64,000 bases of DNA, from NCBI GenBank assembly GCA_963678705.1, contig OY783221.1, positions 1,178,001 to 1,242,000 of the forward strand. The letters are read 5' to 3'. Position 1 is the stretch's first letter. Each line of letters starts with the position of its first letter. Of this stretch, positions 63,197 through 64,000 are shown one piece after another. This stretch comes from Panorpa germanica (lineage: Eukaryota; Arthropoda; Insecta; Mecoptera; Panorpidae). The position numbers and the translations under genes are program-made. The notes under the pieces are model-generated. The model was not told where the DNA came from. It saw only the letters and a list, made by a program, of their open reading frames with translations, and did no database searches.

Positions 63197-64000
63197 TTTG
63201 CTCCTTGTTTTCTAATTGCATGTATTTTTAATGACGCTTCAAGCTGAAAACCTCGTTTACAAAAATGAAATATCTTTCGTATTTTATTTTCAGTATATTT
63301 TTACGCTCCTGCTAACTTTGCCATTGTGGGTGGTAGGGGGTGGTGTTCTTATTAGTTCAACAGGATTTCAGGACTAAATATCTCCTTGTTTCGTAGCTCG
63401 GATACGTTTTCATTGTTTGAAATACGACTATTGTTCGGCATTAAACTCTTAACTTATTCAGCAGCTAAAATTATGTCAAATATTTGTTCTATCATTAGAT
63501 ACATTCTGATTTCATGAATGAATATATTTTATTTTAGATAATGTACAAATAGAATCTTCTACCTAGAAGATTACACGAACAATCCTGTTAAGAACGAAGA
63601 AAATGAATCCATCAAATATTTAAAGAAAGGGTAAACAAAAAACATTGAATTTTATAAAAATATAAAATGTCAAAGTTATTTGAAAACACTTCTTTTGGAT
63701 TAGAATATCACCTTAATTTAAAGAGCTCTAATTGAGCCGGTTAGAAGCCAATGCGATTAAGCTAGTTCACTACTAAAACTGATGAAATTTAAAATTTAAC
63801 AATTGATGTAACCTATAACTGATCAGGCGGATAGAAAATAAAATAATATCTCAGCTTTACATTCAAATAAACTTTTGAATAACAATATTCAAATGTCAAC
63901 ACTATATTTGTCAACAAATAAAACTTAATTGCCGTGAAAATGATTTCCTTTTACTTACAGTAGAATAAATTTATAGTGTAAAAATATTTCCAGGCTTCTA
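63197..64000 (-). other. Upstream region of the SRCIN1-like gene
   Basis: AT-rich; may contain 5' untranslated exon sequence or the promoter, but I see no distinct core-promoter motif and no other gene. Confidence 0.35.

Noticed and set aside
62144..62344. Plus-strand 66-codon open frame
   Set aside because: It coincides with MITE copy E and has the same explanation.

Overview
The window is AT-rich nuclear DNA from an animal, almost certainly an insect. Genes are split by GT-AG introns, retrotransposons of the Jockey type and MITE families are dense, and the main gene belongs to a family annotated in insects as coiled-coil protein AGAP005037. I cannot name the order or species. One 200-base run of N (25112-25311) marks an assembly gap. 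The window is dominated by one long minus-strand gene, the insect member of the SRCIN1 (p140Cap/SNIP) / KIAA1217 (sickle tail) family. I traced 20 coding exons for the long form, plus one alternative last exon, from a tentative start exon near 63.19 kb to 0.33 kb; the gene runs off the left edge. Every exon-exon phase agrees. The conserved ubiquitin-like/AIP3-type region is in the exons at 40.8-41.0 and 39.2-39.4 kb. The conserved coiled-coil region is in the exons between 0.5 and 1.4 kb. Splicing options visible in the sequence are a 30-bp micro-exon, a 45-bp serine-rich exon, a tandem acceptor adding four residues, and an alternative last exon with its own stop and poly(A) signal. Inside its 29-kb intron (9.95-39.21 kb), on the plus strand, lies a complete five-exon gene (30749-38812) for a secreted 585-residue pentraxin-domain protein with a long Gln/Pro-rich, dibasic-containing C-terminal part. 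Its poly(A) signals are about 140 bases from the host gene's next exon. The rest is mobile DNA: a nearly full-length Jockey-like retrotransposon (about 16.68-20.87 kb, minus) with one stop in ORF1; a 5'-truncated relative (about 29.92-30.31 kb); two decayed PIF/Harbinger copies keeping the transposase N-terminus (29.6 and 47.3 kb); and at least six MITE or foldback families. These include a TTAA-flanked piggyBac-like family (3 copies), a CCCAGTAAACA-ended family (5 copies), a TGGGYTTGTGTCC-ended family (3 copies, one partial next to the gap), a long-inverted-repeat family (2 copies), and a TA-flanked mariner-like family (2 copies). I saw no tRNA, rRNA, CRISPR array or bacterial-type operon. 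The least expected observations are the nested pentraxin gene and the alternative-splicing architecture of the SRCIN1-like gene. I did not find a clearly undescribed enzymatic or defence system.
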